From the NCBI GenBank assembly GCA_035370465.1, contig DAOOVW010000017.1:1-32991 (forward strand): DNA of 32,991 bases, in the 5' to 3' direction. This DNA is from a bacterium. GTDB taxonomy: Bacteria > Ratteibacteria > UBA8468 > B48-G9 > JAFGKM01. The translations under genes were made by a program, and so were the position numbers. Below are positions 31,465 through 32,991 of this stretch, in pieces (the stretch's first letter is position 1; every line of letters begins with the position of its first letter). The notes below the pieces were generated by a model, which saw only the letters and a list, made by a program, of their open reading frames with translations, was not told where the DNA came from and searched no databases.

Positions 31465-32748
31465 TTATAAAAGTTCTCCTAAGAGATAATTGCGAGTACC
31501 TATTGTTATTTTTACTTTAACAACTTTGCCAATTAAATTTTTTTCTCCTTTAAACATAACAACCTTTCTTTTTATATCTCTGCCAATTAAAAAACCCTGT
31601 TTTTTTTGACTTTCTTTAAGACATAAAACATCTAATATTTTTCCAACCAGGTCCTTATTTTTCATAAGAGAAATTTCATCCTGGAGGTCTAAAATTATTT
31701 TATGCCTGTTTTCTTTTTCACTTTGACTTACTGAATCATCCCATTTACTTGCAAGTGTTTTTGGTCTTGGTGAATACTTGAATACAAAAAGGTCATCAAA
31801 TTGAATTTCTTTGATAATATTATGTGTTTGATTAAAATCATCTTCTGTTTCTCCTGGAAAACCCACAATTATATCAGATGTAAGAGAAATTTCAGGACAT
31901 ATTTGTCTACTCTTTTCAACTATTTTTAAGTAATCTTCAATTGTATATTTTCTATTCATTTTTTCAAGAATTTTATTTGAACCTGACTGTAATGGGAAGT
32001 GAAGATGCTTATAAAGATTAGGTATTTTAACAAAAGAAAATAAAAGTTCTTCTGGAATATCTTTGGGATGAGATGTCAAAAATCCAATTCTCTCAATTCC
32101 TGTTATTTCTGAAACATTATAAAGTAAATCCACAAAACTATGTCCGTTATATTTATATTCATTTACATTTTGCCCTATAAGTATTATTTCTTTGCTTCCA
32201 TTTTCTACATTATTTTTAATTTCTTCAATAATTTTTTCAAATGGTTTATGAACAAGTTTTCCTCTTGTAAATGGAACTACGCAATAAGAACAGAAATTTT
32301 CACATCCCTTTGATATTGTTATAAAAGAAGATATTTTATTTTTTTGTTTACTTTTCTCATAAATAAAGGGTTTTTCACTTTCTCCCGTAAGAATTACTTT
32401 CTCTCCTTTTTCTATTTCTGGTAAAATTTCAACAAGTTGGTTGTAAGTATTTGGTCCAGAAATGACATCAACAAAAGGAATTTTTTTAAATATTTCTTCA
32501 TTATAAAGATTAGGAGTGCAACCAATAAGACAGAATATCTTATTTTTACTTTTTATTGAGTTTAAAAATCCAAATGCTCTATCTTCTGCATGTTTTCGGA
32601 CACTACAAGTATTAACAAACACAAAGGATGCCTCTTCCATTTTATTTACTTTTTCAAAACCATTTTTATCAAGGAGAGAAGAAAGTTTTTCACTATCATA
32701 AAAATTCATCTGACAACCATATGTCTTAATATAATATTTTTTTTCCAT
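31465..32748 (-). CDS. miaB: tRNA-2-methylthio-N6-dimethylallyladenosine synthase MiaB
   Basis: Radical-SAM enzyme that adds the methylthio group to i6A37 of tRNAs. 427 residues. The N-terminal UPF0004 domain supplies one [4Fe-4S] cluster with Cys12 (TYGCQMNFYDSE), Cys48 (NTCSVRKHAEDRA) and Cys77 (LIGCTPN). The radical SAM cluster is Cys149-x3-Cys153-x2-Cys156 (KGCENFCSYCVVPFTRG). A C-terminal TRAM domain covers about 365-427. NTCSVRKHAEDR and FTRG favour MiaB over RimO or MtaB. It follows a small membrane protein gene by nine bases. Confidence 0.95.
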   Translation of the reverse strand: MEKKYYIKTYGCQMNFYDSEKLSSLLDKNGFEKVNKMEEASFVFVNTCSVRKHAEDRAFGFLNSIKSKNKIFCLIGCTPNLYNEEIFKKIPFVDVISGPNTYNQLVEILPEIEKGEKVILTGESEKPFIYEKSKQKNKISSFITISKGCENFCSYCVVPFTRGKLVHKPFEKIIEEIKNNVENGSKEIILIGQNVNEYKYNGHSFVDLLYNVSEITGIERIGFLTSHPKDIPEELLFSFVKIPNLYKHLHFPLQSGSNKILEKMNRKYTIEDYLKIVEKSRQICPEISLTSDIIVGFPGETEDDFNQTHNIIKEIQFDDLFVFKYSPRPKTLASKWDDSVSQSEKENRHKIILDLQDEISLMKNKDLVGKILDVLCLKESQKKQGFLIGRDIKRKVVMFKGEKNLIGKVVKVKITIGTRNYLLGELL

Positions 32749-32757
32749 AGTTAGTTA

Positions 32758-32991
32758 TTATATTTTGGTGAGAGAGTAGATACAGCCAGCAATAATTCCA
32801 ACAAGTGTAAAAGGAGTAATTTTTGTTATTATTGATAAAGAAATTGAGCATACAACAAGATTAAAATTATTTATTGAAAAAGAAAGGGGAGAAAAAGAAG
32901 AACTTAAAAAATTATAAAAATTGGAAGAAATTGGAACAAAAAATAAAGTAATTTCTCCAATTGCTGTTCCTATCAGTCCACATAAAAAAAT
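32758..32991 (-). CDS. Small membrane protein, 3' part, DUF4321-like
   Basis: An open frame of 77 codons runs in from the window edge and ends in TAA just nine bases before miaB. No in-frame ATG is present, so the start lies outside. The visible part has two hydrophobic regions (LCGLIGTAIGEITLFFVPI at the front, ITPFTLVGIIAGCIYSL at the end). The GxxIGxxIGE opening and the closing hydrophobic strand resemble DUF4321 proteins (about 85 residues). That match is from memory of the family pattern and is tentative. Confidence 0.5.
   Translation of the reverse strand: MFLCGLIGTAIGEITLFFVPISSNFYNFLSSSFSPLSFSINNFNLVVCSISLSIITKITPFTLVGIIAGCIYSLTKI

Overview
The window is a gene-dense, AT-rich (about 30% GC by eye) bacterial chromosome segment. 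It uses the standard code, with TGA acting as a stop in several genes. Many junctions are ATGA or GTGA overlaps, and intergenic gaps are filled with imperfect palindromic repeats. There is no rRNA, tRNA, CRISPR array or intact transposon. The combination of PVC/planctomycete-style secreted and ABC proteins, long palindromic repeats and ordinary biosynthetic genes suggests an uncultivated bacterium, perhaps of an Omnitrophota-like or related lineage. That placement is an impression, not a demonstration.

Plus strand, 1-20118: (1) a trp operon, trpD - exported TPR protein - trpC - trpB2 - (repeat gap) - trpF - trpB - trpA - membrane-anchored coiled-coil protein, without trpE/trpG in view; (2) a small type II restriction-modification island (methyltransferase overlapping a PD-(D/E)XK endonuclease), followed by two decayed ORFs, one being the broken N-terminus of a sacsin-like ATPase; (3) a family 2 glycoside hydrolase; (4) a threonine operon, hom - thrC - apgM-like, in which the phosphatase-fold protein takes the place of thrB; (5) a K+ uptake operon with two half-length TrkA proteins, an unlisted 58-residue membrane protein, TrkH and an exported OB-fold protein.

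Minus strand, 20142-32991: (6) a 916-residue fusion of an M28/DUF4910-type peptidase with an AAC(3)-family acyltransferase; (7) a YtrA-type GntR-regulated ABC system: regulator, permease carrying a large extracytoplasmic C-terminal domain, ATPase, membrane protein with a RanBP2-type zinc finger, and an exported protein that repeats the permease's extra domain and adds secretin-like and SecD-like domains; (8) a serine hydrolase, miaB and the 3' part of a small membrane protein gene.

The ABC system (23367-30324) is the best candidate for an undescribed system. It has an obvious operator, strong translational coupling, and one unusual domain used twice: once tethered to the permease and once as a free exported protein. 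The small Trk-operon protein, the peptidase-acyltransferase fusion and the two exported proteins embedded in the trp operon are the next most interesting items.
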